Part shown: one piece after another, positions 9,601 to 17,011 of the stretch | Layout: each line of letters starts with the position of its first letter | Position numbering within the stretch: the first letter of the stretch is position 1 | Assembly (NCBI GenBank): GCA_964200185.2 | Contig: CAXNAD020000372.1 | Location: 1 to 20,876, forward strand | Length of the DNA: 20,876 bases | Direction of reading: 5' to 3' | Origin: Choristocarpus tenellus KU-1152 | Taxonomy: Eukaryota > Phaeophyceae | Position numbers and translations under genes: made by a program | Notes under the pieces: generated by a model | What the model was told of the DNA's origin: nothing | The model's input: the letters and a program-made list of their open reading frames with translations, nothing else | Databases searched by the model: none

Positions 9601-10128
9601 ACTATGACGGTCATGGATGGCCTTTTTTTACTTGTAGGTTCAGCTTATCATGGAATGCACCCTCAACCACTTACTTCACTTTGCTTGATCCTGACAAATG
9701 TTCTGCAGGTCATGCCAGGTGTCTGTGACCGCAGTTTTGGCATTCATGTGGCCCGCATAGCCCAATTCCCCCGTCATGTAGTGGAAGAGGCTGAGGGACT
9801 TGCAATCTCCTTGGAAAGAGGGCAACCATTGAGCAGGCACTGGGGAGAGAAATTGGAAAAGGGCAGCCAAGCTGTTATAAGGGCAGAGAAATATTGTGAT
9901 GATCGTGGTGATGGTTCTGGGGATAGCTGCCACATTGGTAGAGAGGTTGGATGTGTGATTCTCAAGGGCAGCAAGACATCTGTACAATATGTTGATAATG
10001 TAAAGTTACAGGATCTTGCTGATAGCGTTCTTAAACGCAAGGCACCTCATGAGGAATGTACTGATTTAGATGATCTAGAAGATAGAAAAGGAAGAGGTTA
10101 TGATAACGTGTCACCTGTGGAATTGTAG
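391..10128 (+). CDS. MSH2: DNA mismatch repair protein MSH2 (MutS homologue 2), C-terminal part, 11 exons, 5' end outside window
   Basis: MSH2 is the common subunit of the eukaryotic MutS-alpha and MutS-beta heterodimers (with MSH6 or MSH3), which recognise mismatches and loops in nuclear DNA and use ATP to recruit MutL homologues. I joined exons 391-632, 994-1188, 1358-1480, 1767-1852, 3297-3363, 3853-3960, 4512-4611, 5117-5243, 6490-6579, 7483-7717 and 9709-10128; all introns are GT-AG and every phase matches, giving about 596 residues without an internal stop. The visible order is lever helices, clamp, second lever half, then the ABC-type ATPase with Walker A (GPNCGGKS), the [10 protein letters not shown] segment, Walker B (LVIVDE), GRGTST and the [10 protein letters not shown] switch, then the helix-turn-helix region ([12 protein letters not shown]). 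LHVTA and LTMLYK point to MSH2 rather than other MSH paralogues. Domains I and II are upstream of base 1. The C-terminal end is the least certain part. Confidence 0.96.
633..993 (+). other. MSH2 intron, 361 bp
   Basis: Starts GTGAAC and ends cctag. AT-rich, with a short (at)n run near 741. I see no other feature. Confidence 0.85.
994..1188 (+). CDS. MSH2: MSH2 exon: lever to clamp
   Basis: Acceptor cttcctag before 994 and donor TCTAAG|GTATCT at 1189; 65 codons, phase 0 at both ends. [17 protein letters not shown] and [16 protein letters not shown] align residue for residue with the animal MSH2 lever/clamp segment (SDFSKFQ...; VKPSFDPNLSELREI). Joined to the preceding exon the spacing equals that in animal MSH2. 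Confidence 0.94.
1358..1480 (+). CDS. MSH2: MSH2 exon: clamp domain
   Basis: Acceptor tgttgttag before 1358, donor CAGAAG|GTCAGT at 1481; 41 codons, phase 0. [20 protein letters not shown] corresponds to the clamp segment GKQIKLDSSAQFGYYFRVT of animal MSH2, and LSIQK matches the VDIQK that follows. No ATG-initiated ORF covers it, so it is easy to miss; it is supported by alignment and phase. Confidence 0.93.
1767..1852 (+). CDS. MSH2: MSH2 exon: clamp/lever return helix
   Basis: The acceptor is tttcaag before 1767 and the donor AAGG|GTAAGT at 1853 is a perfect consensus. It encodes [20 protein letters not shown] and then KAQYQDVQG, aligned with NGVKFTNSKLTSLNEEY of animal MSH2. It ends after two bases of a Gly codon (phase 2), completed by the exon at 3297. 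A 23-bp tandem array starts eight bases after the donor. Confidence 0.93.
1861..1952 (+). repeat. 23-bp minisatellite, 4 copies
   Basis: Unit caagaatatgtgttgtgtca plus tta; copies at 1861-1883, 1884-1906, 1907-1929 and 1930-1952, then a truncated fifth start. Copies differ at one or two positions. The array begins eight bases after the GT of an MSH2 donor site. Confidence 0.95.
2178..2198 (+). repeat. Short interstitial telomere-like motif
   Basis: Reads ttagggctagggttagggtt: three imperfect TTAGGG-type units inside an MSH2 intron. A related ccctaaccctaa pair is at 109-120. Too short to be more than suggestive. Confidence 0.5.
2390..2420 (+). other. Potential G-quadruplex motif in MSH2 intron
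   Basis: Four G-runs: 2390-2392, 2398-2401, 2403-2405 and 2413-2420, with loops of 5, 1 and 7 bases, on the transcribed-sense strand, so the intron RNA could fold as a G-quadruplex. Confidence 0.5.
3297..3363 (+). CDS. MSH2: MSH2 exon: short lever-helix exon
   Basis: Only 67 bases. The acceptor is gattgtgcag and the donor AGCCAAG|GTATAT at 3364. One base completes the split Gly codon, then [22 protein letters not shown] matches, at equal length, animal MSH2 [20 protein letters not shown] plus the residues after it. It lies after a 1.44-kb intron and overlaps an unrelated open frame. Confidence 0.9.
3364..3852 (+). other. MSH2 intron, 489 bp
   Basis: Starts GTATAT and ends tggcag. I see nothing recognisable inside. 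Confidence 0.85.
3853..3960 (+). CDS. MSH2: MSH2 exon: end of lever, start of ATPase domain
   Basis: Acceptor gttggcag before 3853, donor TTTCAAG|GTGAGA at 3961; 36 codons in phase 0. [12 protein letters not shown] aligns with DVLAQLDAVVSFA, and [16 protein letters not shown] with the VRPAILEKGQGRIILK strand leading into the ATPase domain. Confidence 0.93.
3961..4511 (+). other. MSH2 intron, 551 bp
   Basis: Starts GTGAGA and ends tacaag. It contains a T/G/A-rich stretch of imperfect trinucleotide character (about 4225-4310), not a clean repeat. Confidence 0.8.
4512..4611 (+). CDS. MSH2: MSH2 exon: ATPase domain, RHPCVE and strand before Walker A
   Basis: [20 protein letters not shown] then [13 protein letters not shown] precede the Walker A loop, as in other MSH2 (SRHACVE...FIPNDV...). 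The acceptor atgtacaag before 4512 has a poor immediate pyrimidine tract, but it is the first AG after the pyrimidine-rich stretch at 4440-4480 and keeps phase 0. The donor is GTAACAG|GTGCTA at 4612; the exon ends after the first base of the Walker A glycine codon. Confidence 0.93.
4612..5116 (+). other. MSH2 intron, 505 bp, nearly half minisatellite
   Basis: Starts GTGCTA and ends ttttgcag. The 236-bp array at 4860-5095 makes up almost half of it and reaches the splice-site region. Confidence 0.9.
4860..5095 (+). repeat. 32-bp minisatellite, 7.4 copies, built from two 16-mers
   Basis: The 32-bp unit is a dimer of two related 16-mers, ggtacatttcacttgt and ggtacattactcttag. Dimers start at 4860, 4892, 4924, 4956, 4988, 5020 and 5052, with a partial unit at 5084-5095. 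Central copies are identical; edge copies carry single changes, as expected for unequal exchange or slippage. Because 32 is not a multiple of 3, the open frames that cross it are artefacts. Confidence 0.97.
5117..5243 (+). CDS. MSH2: MSH2 exon: Walker A ATP-binding loop
   Basis: Acceptor tcggttttgcag before 5117; donor GCCAG|GTGATA at 5244. It carries [15 protein letters not shown] then [13 protein letters not shown], the nucleotide-binding loop. The usual MutS-family motif is GPNMGGKS; here the Met codon position holds TGT (Cys, 5125-5127). The invariant Gly-Lys-Ser are present. A 32-bp minisatellite ends 21 bases upstream of this exon, so only a short pyrimidine tract separates the array from the splice site. 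Confidence 0.96.
5244..6489 (+). other. MSH2 intron, 1246 bp
   Basis: Starts GTGATA and ends tgccag. It contains a (tagtaa)-like run at about 5458-5485, two copies of gtcacttcactgaag (5708 and 5744) and the 20-bp minisatellite at 6289-6453. No coding signal seen. Confidence 0.85.
6289..6453 (+). repeat. 20-bp AT-rich minisatellite, about 8 copies
   Basis: Unit of the type gatgtattaataataaatt plus g or a. A 17-base first copy at 6289-6305 is followed by 20-base copies at 6306, 6326, 6346, 6366, 6386, 6406 and 6426, and a truncated last copy at 6446. Units with gatgtatt and gatgcatt tend to alternate, hinting at a 40-bp higher-order period. It ends 36 bases before an MSH2 acceptor. Confidence 0.95.
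6490..6579 (+). CDS. MSH2: MSH2 exon: signature segment [10 protein letters not shown]
   Basis: Acceptor ttactgccag before 6490. It encodes [20 protein letters not shown] and TVAILRRVS, matching animal [21 protein letters not shown] place the donor at AGCAG|GTGTGC (6580) because this gives phase 2, joins in frame to the exon at 7483 and keeps the exact length of the animal segment ILR....SL. The stronger-looking donor eight bases upstream (AGG|GTGAGC at 6572) would break the frame. Confidence 0.9.
6707..6732 (+). repeat. (CTCA)n microsatellite
   Basis: About six CTCA units followed by ctctccctccctcccctcc, inside an MSH2 intron. Confidence 0.95.
7171..7189 (+). repeat. (ATT)n microsatellite
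   Basis: Six uninterrupted att units inside an MSH2 intron. Confidence 0.9.
7483..7717 (+). CDS. MSH2: MSH2 exon: Walker B, GRGTST and His switch
   Basis: Acceptor tgcccacag before 7483, donor TACAAG|GTGTGT at 7718. It encodes [20 protein letters not shown], then [40 protein letters not shown] and LTMLYK. Catalytic Glu of Walker B (DE), the GRGTST turn and the ATHFHE histidine are intact. Cys replaces the usual Tyr after GTST (codon 7529-7531), and SCDCFC precedes the buried strand. Confidence 0.96.
7718..9708 (+). other. MSH2 last intron, 1991 bp
   Basis: Starts GTGTGT and ends ttctgcag. The flanking exons join as LTMLYK|VMPGVCD with no missing residues. It contains one exon-like segment after a strong pyrimidine tract (8298-8403) and otherwise no recognisable feature. 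Confidence 0.85.
9709..10128 (+). CDS. MSH2: MSH2 last exon: helix-turn-helix and C-terminus
   Basis: Acceptor tgttctgcag before 9709. [20 protein letters not shown] then [16 protein letters not shown] is the conserved MutS helix-turn-helix/dimer segment ([20 protein letters not shown] in animals). The rest of the frame, about 100 residues, is poorly conserved, Gly/Asp/Lys-rich and ends at TAG 10126-10128. The total after VMPG (about 139 residues) is close to the animal length, which favours this stop. A splice from 10110 to the segment at 10191 would give a different end. Confidence 0.88.
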   Translation, partial: VMPGVCDRSFGIHVARIAQFPRHVVEEAEGLAISLERGQPLSRHWGEKLEKGSQAVIRAEKYCDDRGDGSGDSCHIGREVGCVILKGSKTSVQYVDNVKLQDLADSVLKRKAPHEECTDLDDLEDRKGRGYDNVSPVEL

Positions 10129-10190
10129 CCCACCTGTTGTGGGGGCATCTCTAAGTGTTGGGTTTTGCTGGTGGGGCGTTAACTTACAGG

Positions 10191-10290
10191 TATCCAACTA
10201 TAAACTCTCTTCAAGAATTGCATCTGCGGAGACAGTTGTTGAGATACAAGCAACCATTACCACAAGCAAGATGATTTCCCTTTGCCAAGG
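10191..10290 (+). other. Possible extra exon or 3' UTR exon after MSH2
   Basis: Flanked by acceptor ttaacttacag and donor CCAAG|GTAGGT. One frame (starting with one base to complete a codon) reads YPTINSLQELHLRRQLLRYK then QPLPQAR and a stop, which looks like an amphipathic helix. Joined from a poor donor at 10110 it would give MSH2 an alternative C-terminus. It could equally be a non-coding exon or chance. Confidence 0.25.
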
Positions 10291-12600
10291 TAGGTTTGAA
10301 GTTAAGTGGCCTTGGCCATTTGCTCCAAGAGACTATTACCTGGTGTCTGCATTTTGCTTGCGTGTGGTTTATGTTGTATATCCGGTTCAAACTTGGACAA
10401 GATTTTTGTCTCCGACTCCACAAAGGGTGAATTTTTAGAAGTTATAGACCTGCCCAAGGGTGTACGTAGACTACTATGTACTACTGCAAGCAAGCTTTTC
10501 ACGTCCAATGTACTTTTCACATCACTGGGAGTACTTTCTCATGTTCTCTTTGATGAGAGGTGTTGATACTAAAGGCTTAAATGAGGGAATATCAGCACAT
10601 TATGTTTGTGAATGATGTTGCTGATACACCACAGACACTACTGATGGAGTAGACAGTAGGGTATAGAGTCGGTGATGGATCTACACCTACCAATGTATGG
10701 TGTTGTCAGAACAACCTGTTTTTGAATCTGTTGTATGAAATCATGTACTAGATAATTTAATCAATGATGTACGTACATTGTGTTCTGTTCTAGATTATGC
10801 TAGTCATAATATACGAAGTACAAGTAAGTGATTCATACATAGTGCGGACGATTGCAAACCCCACACTCGAGGAAGTAATGGGTGCTATCAGCCGTAAGCC
10901 CCACAAGGTCAGTCAATGGAGTCGAGACAAGCCTCTTGTAACACTAATATTCCGGGTATTATACATGTGCATTAAGTCGCTATTGTATTCTGTCAAGGGA
11001 GATCATAGTTGTCCTCGTGGGTCCAGAATGGGATACTTCAACACAATTTCATTGTGTGAAAATATCCTTCAGAACTATTCCGGATTACATGCTTCAAGGA
11101 TCTTTGTTCTCTGTCTTTTGTTGCAGTGAACTGCTTACCTGCATATTGGTTGCACCACTGATTGTGGTAGGTTTTGCCAAAAACGATCTTTTGACTGCTA
11201 ATGCAGGTTAGATGCTTCTCTCAGGAGTCATGGTGCTTGAGATTCCTTAATAGAATATAGAGTACTGTCCAAAAGAACAAGTAAATAGCTGTATGGAAAA
11301 GGAAGCATTAGAATCATACTCCTTCATATGGGATGGTATCTGTTAGGGTGTGACCAAAAATTCATCAACACTTTGCGGCACAACAAGGTGGAAAGATGGG
11401 CTAGCAACACCCCACTGAAACAAGCAACACCCCTAAATGTAGTTATTGTTGTAATTAGAGTGTTTGCATCTCTCTGCATAGGATATCTGTCAATTCTAGT
11501 GTGGTCCATGCAACAATTTCATTGTGTGTGGGGAATGTTTCAAGTAGTAGGAATGGTGAAAAAAGGACCAACTTCACTGCCTCGATGTGATGGTTCCAAA
11601 TATGATCTTAAAAATCGACTACGAGAAAATTGTACATTTAGCGCCATAGTTGTGCATAATCTTCCATAAATGACATCAGATTGACTCGAATTGATGCTGA
11701 TGTGATTGAATACGGTCCCAATGTTGGATATTCTTTTACATATGTAACAATGCATCATGTTTTCAGCATCAAGTCAGTATGTGGGGGGCAGGTTATTGAT
11801 AATGTTGTGGTGCTTGGACATTATCAGTGTAGCAGGACAGAAATCCCATAACCCAACCTCCAGAGCGCCAACTAGGTATGGACAGATTGCTGCAGAATGA
11901 CCCAGAGCTGTTGTTTGGAGTGAAGCATAAGGCAGCAAATTTGTAGAGAACCAATGTTTTCTGGAGAAATTGGAAAAATATGGCACCTTGGTCATAGTTT
12001 TATCTTTCCAACATGGATAAGCTGGTCCTACAACAAAGATCTGTGATATATTCTAATATTATACTTCGTATTAGTTTCAACACTAAAATCACCTTGCCAT
12101 ACTCCCCATGCCAGCATTTTTTGCTAGCTTTGTTGGTATATTTTCCAACTTTGCTTGCGTGCATTTTTTCCGAACAATGCACTCTAGCATCTATCTGCGT
12201 CTTGATGATCTTGATCCGAATCCGTACCCGAGAGATTGTGTGAATAGTTGACCATAAGAAAGTTCAGGCATGGGTCTTTGCCTCCTCGTTGTACTGAAAA
12301 TTGTTTTTGAAGTAGATGGATTTTTGTTCCTGAGGTTGTTACTACACAGTTTTGTCCTGATAAGATAGAACCTTACAACGATACTTTGGTCAATATGTAT
12401 ATATTTTGCTCATCATCAATCTTCTGGAATAATTCGATAGGATGTAAAGGGACGACTTACTGTTAAAACTGTGCTCCATCGAAAGTATGTATGATCTGCA
12501 GTACATACAGTAGACACCATCCATTGCTGTTATTCCGAGTGGGATATTTAACTTTGATTTGAAAAGTCCAGCATTCCAATGATTTGAGTTGTGAACTTAC

Positions 12601-12792
12601 CCCCTCGGCTACAATCCAAAGTGGAGGTTCATGGTAGGCGTCTGAAGTGAATTCCTCCCTCATTTAGATTTTCTGGCTCTGAGGTCTCAAGGAAAAGCCT
12701 TGATAGCCGTCGAAACAATATGCACGGTATGGCTTCTGATGCTCTTCTTGGGACTGTTGTGGAAGAGGTATCTCATCCAATTCGCATGCCAT
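12601..12792 (-). other. Unidentified minus-strand ORF pair in one frame, split by a TAA
   Basis: From ATG at 12792 (minus) 42 codons read MACELDEIPLPQQSQEEHQK and on to PQSQKI, then one TAA (12666-12664), then ATG at 12663 opening MREEFTSDAYHEPPLWIVAE plus G up to 12601, where the minus strand reads GGGG followed by a GTAAGT-type donor. The composition is hydrophilic and protein-like. I do not recognise it; it may be two alternative starts, a broken gene or chance. Confidence 0.25.
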
Positions 12793-13725
12793 CGAAAAAA
12801 AAATGAGGTACACCTTGTTACGGTTGGCTCTGCTAGTGATGTACCTATTGTCTGACCTTCGAAGACAAGCCACAATCAGAAGAGTTATGTATTTCTGATG
12901 TAATGTTGTGGTGACCATGGGTACTGTTCACCCTATCGTATCCGTACCCTATCGTCCAGATGGTATTCTATTACGACGTTTATACTGCCAGGTTCTTCAG
13001 AAGCCCTGACTGTAGTGCTACCATTCAGCTCTGGAGTGTTTGTTCTACCCATAAACATACCATCCACTACAACATTGATCGTATAAATACGAAAATGCGA
13101 AATCAGCAACAACATATATTTGTAACATTGTGGTACTTCTTTAGCAGTGGTGGTGATCCTTTATATTAATTTTCAGTCTTCATTTTCTCGCCATGTTACT
13201 ATTATTGCCGTACTACTTATTTCTCTGGTGCATTTAGCACTACCTCTGGTCATGGATGGATGTACCAATGACTTGGATAGTGTATAACTCGCTCCCAAGA
13301 ACTTTTTTTTTTCAATTTTTTTGAAATCAATTTCATCATTGTGAAGAGTGCACTCTAATTCGCCAGTTTAGAAAATATGACATCCTGATGATTTGTCTTT
13401 CATGGAAGTCAGAGGACTAAAGAAGGGTGAAACCAAGACCTCAATTTGAAGTCCCTGTTCAGAGTCTTTCCAGTAACACACTTGACAAAGTCTTTCAATC
13501 AAAATAGGCCCCAGATTATCAACAAGAAATATTCTGATACTGCTTGAAAGAAGGGCATTGATTGCGGAACTGCTTCAAGGCAGCAAGAATGACTCCTTAG
13601 TCTAATTAAGAGCAATGCTCAGACCAGGCTCAGAGTATCTGGGGGAGGGGAGTGGCGGCCATTCATTTCGAGTCAGTTTTTCATGTCGCAATTTTGGGTG
13701 ATTTGGTTGCATACGTCGGATGGAT

Positions 13726-13813
13726 AATGTAAATGCACTTTTCCTGATTTTAGTCCAAGTGGACACCCTGGTGTAGACACCCCTTTCCCCCCCCCACAGA
13801 TACTTTGGGTCTC
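13726..13813 (-). repeat. Dispersed repeat copy B1 (inverted relative to 20793-20876)
   Basis: Read on the minus strand, it starts gagacccaaagtatct, then a G-run (nine C on the plus strand), caccagggtgt, and ends caggaaaagtgcatttacat; the other copy at 20793-20876 has the same blocks in the same order on the plus strand. By eye the two are about 85 percent alike apart from the G-run length. Confidence 0.88.
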
Positions 13814-13977
13814 TTGTGGTTTTGTAGGCAGTATGGCATAATGATGACAGTGAAGAACATCACTGAAGGTATATTAGATTTAGCTTGCCTATGCTGTCAG
13901 GGATGTATACCTGATACCCAACCATAGGGACCTAGCAACCAGAACGAAAAGATTAACATGAAAATTCAACAAGAAAG

Positions 13978-14304
13978 ATGAGATTTTATAAAAGGAGAAA
14001 AAAGAGAAAATTGAATGCAATGAAATATTTCCAGGCACGTCAAGGACAAAATCTTGAAAAAGGCAATTCCTTGAAATGTACCAAAAGAACAACTCCTTCA
14101 GTTCCATGTATGTTGTATCAGTTTCTTCACACAGTACCTACACCAGAGGGTAAAAACAAGTACAGGGTTCACTGGGAGAGATCCATCCAGCAGGAAAACC
14201 TCCATCATTCAGCAAAACAAAAATATTCCAACCTCGAGCACTACAAAGGGATCCAGAAAAGATACCTCCATAGTAGTAAGGGGTGCAGAAGCAATTATAC
14301 GTAA
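13978..14304 (+). other. Unidentified Lys/Arg-rich ORF, 108 codons
   Basis: ATG at 13978 opens MRFYKRRKKRKLNAMKYFQA and runs to TAA at 14302-14304. The product is basic and hydrophilic, with a nuclear-localisation-like cluster at its start. The stretch is A-rich, which alone makes Lys codons frequent and stops rarer, so this may not be a gene. Confidence 0.2.
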
Positions 14305-14559
14305 TAGCAAGAACAGCAAAGTAGAACCATCATCATCATGACCAACGCGATAAGGTACACAAATATATCCAACTGTCTAGTACTCAAGTCGTGGCATTAA
14401 TGGATTCAGCACCGAAAGATCCTCATTGGGTAATATTAATTGCAAGGTTTTGTTAGTGGCTGCAGCCGTGCTGTTAAGTGGCAGAACCCTTTACCGGTAA
14501 GGGGCAGTAGCAGCATAATTGATGACTGCTCTAACGTAGAATACCGCATCCATACATAA

Positions 14560-14885
14560 ATGGCAGTAGATGGTAAAGGTGTTCTCAAACTTTCAGGGAG
14601 CAGAGAAATATTTATCAATCTGACTACAGACGCTGTCCAGTTGCCTGACAATGCAAGGTGAGTGGTGCCAGACTTGTCCTCCAGATCTGACTGGGGCATG
14701 TGCGAGCATGGCCAGTGTCTACCCCTTGTCTCCTACCCATATCCACCGGATTGTCATCATTGGACCATTCCTCCTCTACCTCTAATGATTGGTTCACCAT
14801 CAGGCGAAATTCTGGGGAAGGGGTGTGTTGTGCTGACTCAAGAGGTTGGGCGGTTGCTCAGGCGTTGATCCCTTACTCACACTAG
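14560..14885 (+). CDS. Possible tiny two-exon gene (hypothetical protein, 46 residues)
   Basis: ATG at 14560 opens MAVDGKGVLKLSGSREIFIN and continues LTTDAVQLPDNA up to a strong donor GCAAG|GTGAGT (14658, phase 2). An acceptor gactcaag before 14843 restores the frame with RGWAVAQALIPYSH and a TAG at 14883-14885. The intron would be 185 bases. AATAAA follows at 14902-14907. The pieces fit together (start, phase-matched GT-AG intron, stop, poly(A)-type signal), but I recognise no family, and the second exon is very short. It could be part of a longer gene or chance. Confidence 0.25.
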
Positions 14886-14901
14886 CTGCTGTGTCAAGCT
14901 A

Positions 14902-14907
14902 AATAAA
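14902..14907 (+). terminator. AATAAA poly(A)-type signal
   Basis: AATAAA hexamer 17 bases after the stop of the possible small gene ending at 14885. A hexamer alone is weak evidence. Confidence 0.3.
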
Positions 14908-14991
14908 GTCGTTGTACAAAACCCCCATCCAGGTCTGGGGTTTGTAGGGAGGTTCGCTAGTTACGAGCGGAAGGAATCTACGCAAAATTGG

Positions 14992-15318
14992 TTGAGGAGG
15001 CGGGTGATCTCACATATTGGACCCGTCTCGCCGTCTCCCCGTATCATTTCCAGCCAGCCTATTGGAGTCCAATCTCATATCACCGTATCTATTTACTCTG
15101 TAGTACGTAACAGTATATTCTACCTCCCCATGCATCTACGACAAAGCATCAAAATAATGTACTATTATATTTGTAACGAGTACATATGTAGGAAGCGCAC
15201 AAGCGATCCGATGTGTGAGGACGAGATTGAGGAATATAGAAGTATAGTAAGCAACCTAGAGATACGGACGGACGGACGGACAGGATTACTTGGTCATGTA
15301 TTGTATTTCATGTTGTAG
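14992..15318 (+). other. Unidentified ORF, 108 codons
   Basis: The open frame runs from before 14992 to 15316, including YICRKRTSDPMCEDEIEEYR followed by a possible donor ATA|GTAAGC at 15249. Another frame in the same stretch reads AEGIYAKLVEEAGDLTYW. The region is CpG-richer than its surroundings. It ends in (GGAC)n repeats. I cannot tell which frame, if any, is coding. Confidence 0.2.
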
Positions 15319-15352
15319 GAACTGGCATACAGACAGACGGATGGACGGACTG
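15265..15352 (+). repeat. (GGAC)n repeats, two clusters
   Basis: Perfect GGAC/ACGG run at about 15265-15282, then a second, imperfect gacagacggatggacggact cluster at about 15331-15352; each is followed by a similar ggattactt/ggaattactt sequence, so this looks like a short tandem duplication. The opposite-strand version (tccg)n is at about 19110-19129. Confidence 0.8.
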
Positions 15353-15507
15353 GAATTACTTTCCTTCATCTGGTATGTATCATGCATCAAAGCTACAAAA
15401 TATTGAAGCCTCACATAAACAAATCCATACTACTTACTACATAGTTGAAGTAAATAGATCATCATCACAGCGGTTTCATTTTTCCTTGACACACAACTCT
15501 TTGTCAG

Positions 15508-16380
15508 AATGTTTCAGATATAGACAAAAATATGGTTTCCAAAGACGATTAGGAGACAGAGAGAAATACATGTGCACAGAGGAGATTACTGAGACCGCAC
15601 CGAGCATGCGAGGAGTATGGGAGAAGAGCTTCAGGCTCGGTACTAATGGCCAGAAGAGGTAAGACTGGACCGCCCCAAAGAGACTTTGATCTTCGGAACA
15701 CAATCTCGGTTTTGGTGGAACCCCCGACATCTTGTTCTTGAGTCTACACACAAACATCACTACCCTCGTTGGCTGCCGCAACCAACAGGAGAACCAATGT
15801 TATCCGCTTCCCAAGGACCAGCGAGATCTTTATGGTCTTGCACAAGGACCTGGAGACTCCCACCAGAAACTGCACTACATGGGATTACGATCATGTTGTC
15901 ACTTCTCGTGCGATTGTCCCCTACGAACCGTCAACACAAAGGTGGGTTGTCCCTGTGGTGATGCCACTTCAAGACTCCCCATACATTTATTTACCTCGGC
16001 CAAGGAAGGGGGTTGCGGCAAGGAAGGTCGGGATGGTGTTTCTGCTACTACTGCTACAGTTGCGGAGGGTGGGGATTCTCTTCATGAGAATCCGGAGAAC
16101 CTAGTTGTAGGCGCACGAGAAGAGGTGCTTGCAAGGCTTTATACACCCCTCTTGTTGTACTGGACCTACGGCCATCTTAACGTCATCTCATTCCATCCCT
16201 CGTGTACTGTTCTCCTCTTTCTCTTTTGCTCCCTGTGTTTTTCCACTAACACCAGAACATACACAGGATAGGACTACTGATATCAAGGCGTTCCTTACTC
16301 TTCGCAAGCCCACGAAATCCTCTAGTCTTATGTCTTGGTCTAGTAGTTGGCAAACAGGCACTCTCCCACCAAGTACATGA
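15508..16380 (+). CDS. Possible three-exon gene, cysteine-rich hypothetical protein
   Basis: Three segments connect in frame: 15508-15658 (acceptor ctctttgtcag, donor AGAAGAG|GTAAGA, phase 2), 15743-16124 (acceptor cttgttcttgag; donor GAAGAG|GTGCTT, phase 0) and 16267-16380 (acceptor catacacag, stop TGA). The first carries EKYMCTEEITETAPSMRGVW; the second SCCHFSCDCP and VGCPCGD plus a Gly/Glu-rich tail; the third KAFLTLRKPTKSSSLMSWSS. An ATG at 15570 could start it, or exons lie upstream. A rival frame through 15743-15942 (FMVLHKDLETPTRNCTTWDY) is also open and also ends at a good donor, so the frame choice is uncertain. I do not recognise a family. Confidence 0.33.
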
Positions 16381-17011
16381 TCGATGTTTAGTCCGGAGTA
16401 GGGTGGTGTGAGACTCTACTTCATTCTATACCTTGAACCGTTGTAAGGCTTGACTCGTAAAGGGTGCATTTTACCTCCATGTCATGAGTCAAGGTAAACG
16501 AGAGGCATCTAGAGTTAAATTTTTAGGATGGTGACAAATGCGTTCAAAATCTGTCTTTTTTTCACAAATGTATATAGGATATATTTTTTATTGTGTCAGA
16601 AAAGTTTCGAACTATAGAGAAATAAACGCTCTCAATTGAAACGTAGAACTTCTTCACCCATAGAAATATGGGTGGATCGCAAAAGACTGAAAAACAGACT
16701 TAAGATGCAAATCGACCAAAACCTGGGTACCTCTCGTTTGCTTTGGCTCTGTCCTGTCCAACGATTGCCCAATTTATTTGAAGCACTGCACTCATTAGAG
16801 ATGGGGGATGGGGCTCTACAATTACAGTACAGGAAAGATACTATTGTCTTGGTGAGATTGGTCAGGTTGGATTAGTGAAGGCATGTGTAAATGGGATGCA
16901 TCGAATAAGGAGATGGTGGTTCAGGACACACAATTGGCACCCACACCACACGATATCATATCAAGTAGTCACAGGCTCTGTGTGGAACAAGAGACTAAAT
17001 GTTTTAGCCTC

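Larger units (their letters stand above)
10129..14559. other. 4.4 kb with no identified gene
   Basis: No homology I recognise. It contains a segment with good splice sites on both ends (10191-10290), several unassigned 60-113-codon frames on both strands (for example 11328-11669 +, 12792-12601 -, 13115-12933 -, 13978-14304 +) and one copy of a dispersed repeat (13726-13813). I found no obvious poly(A) signal for MSH2 close to its stop. Confidence 0.6.

Noticed and set aside
11328-11669. 113-codon plus-strand ORF.
   Set aside because: No recognisable motif, mixed hydrophobic composition, no clear splice or poly(A) context; antisense frames of similar length exist in the same stretch.
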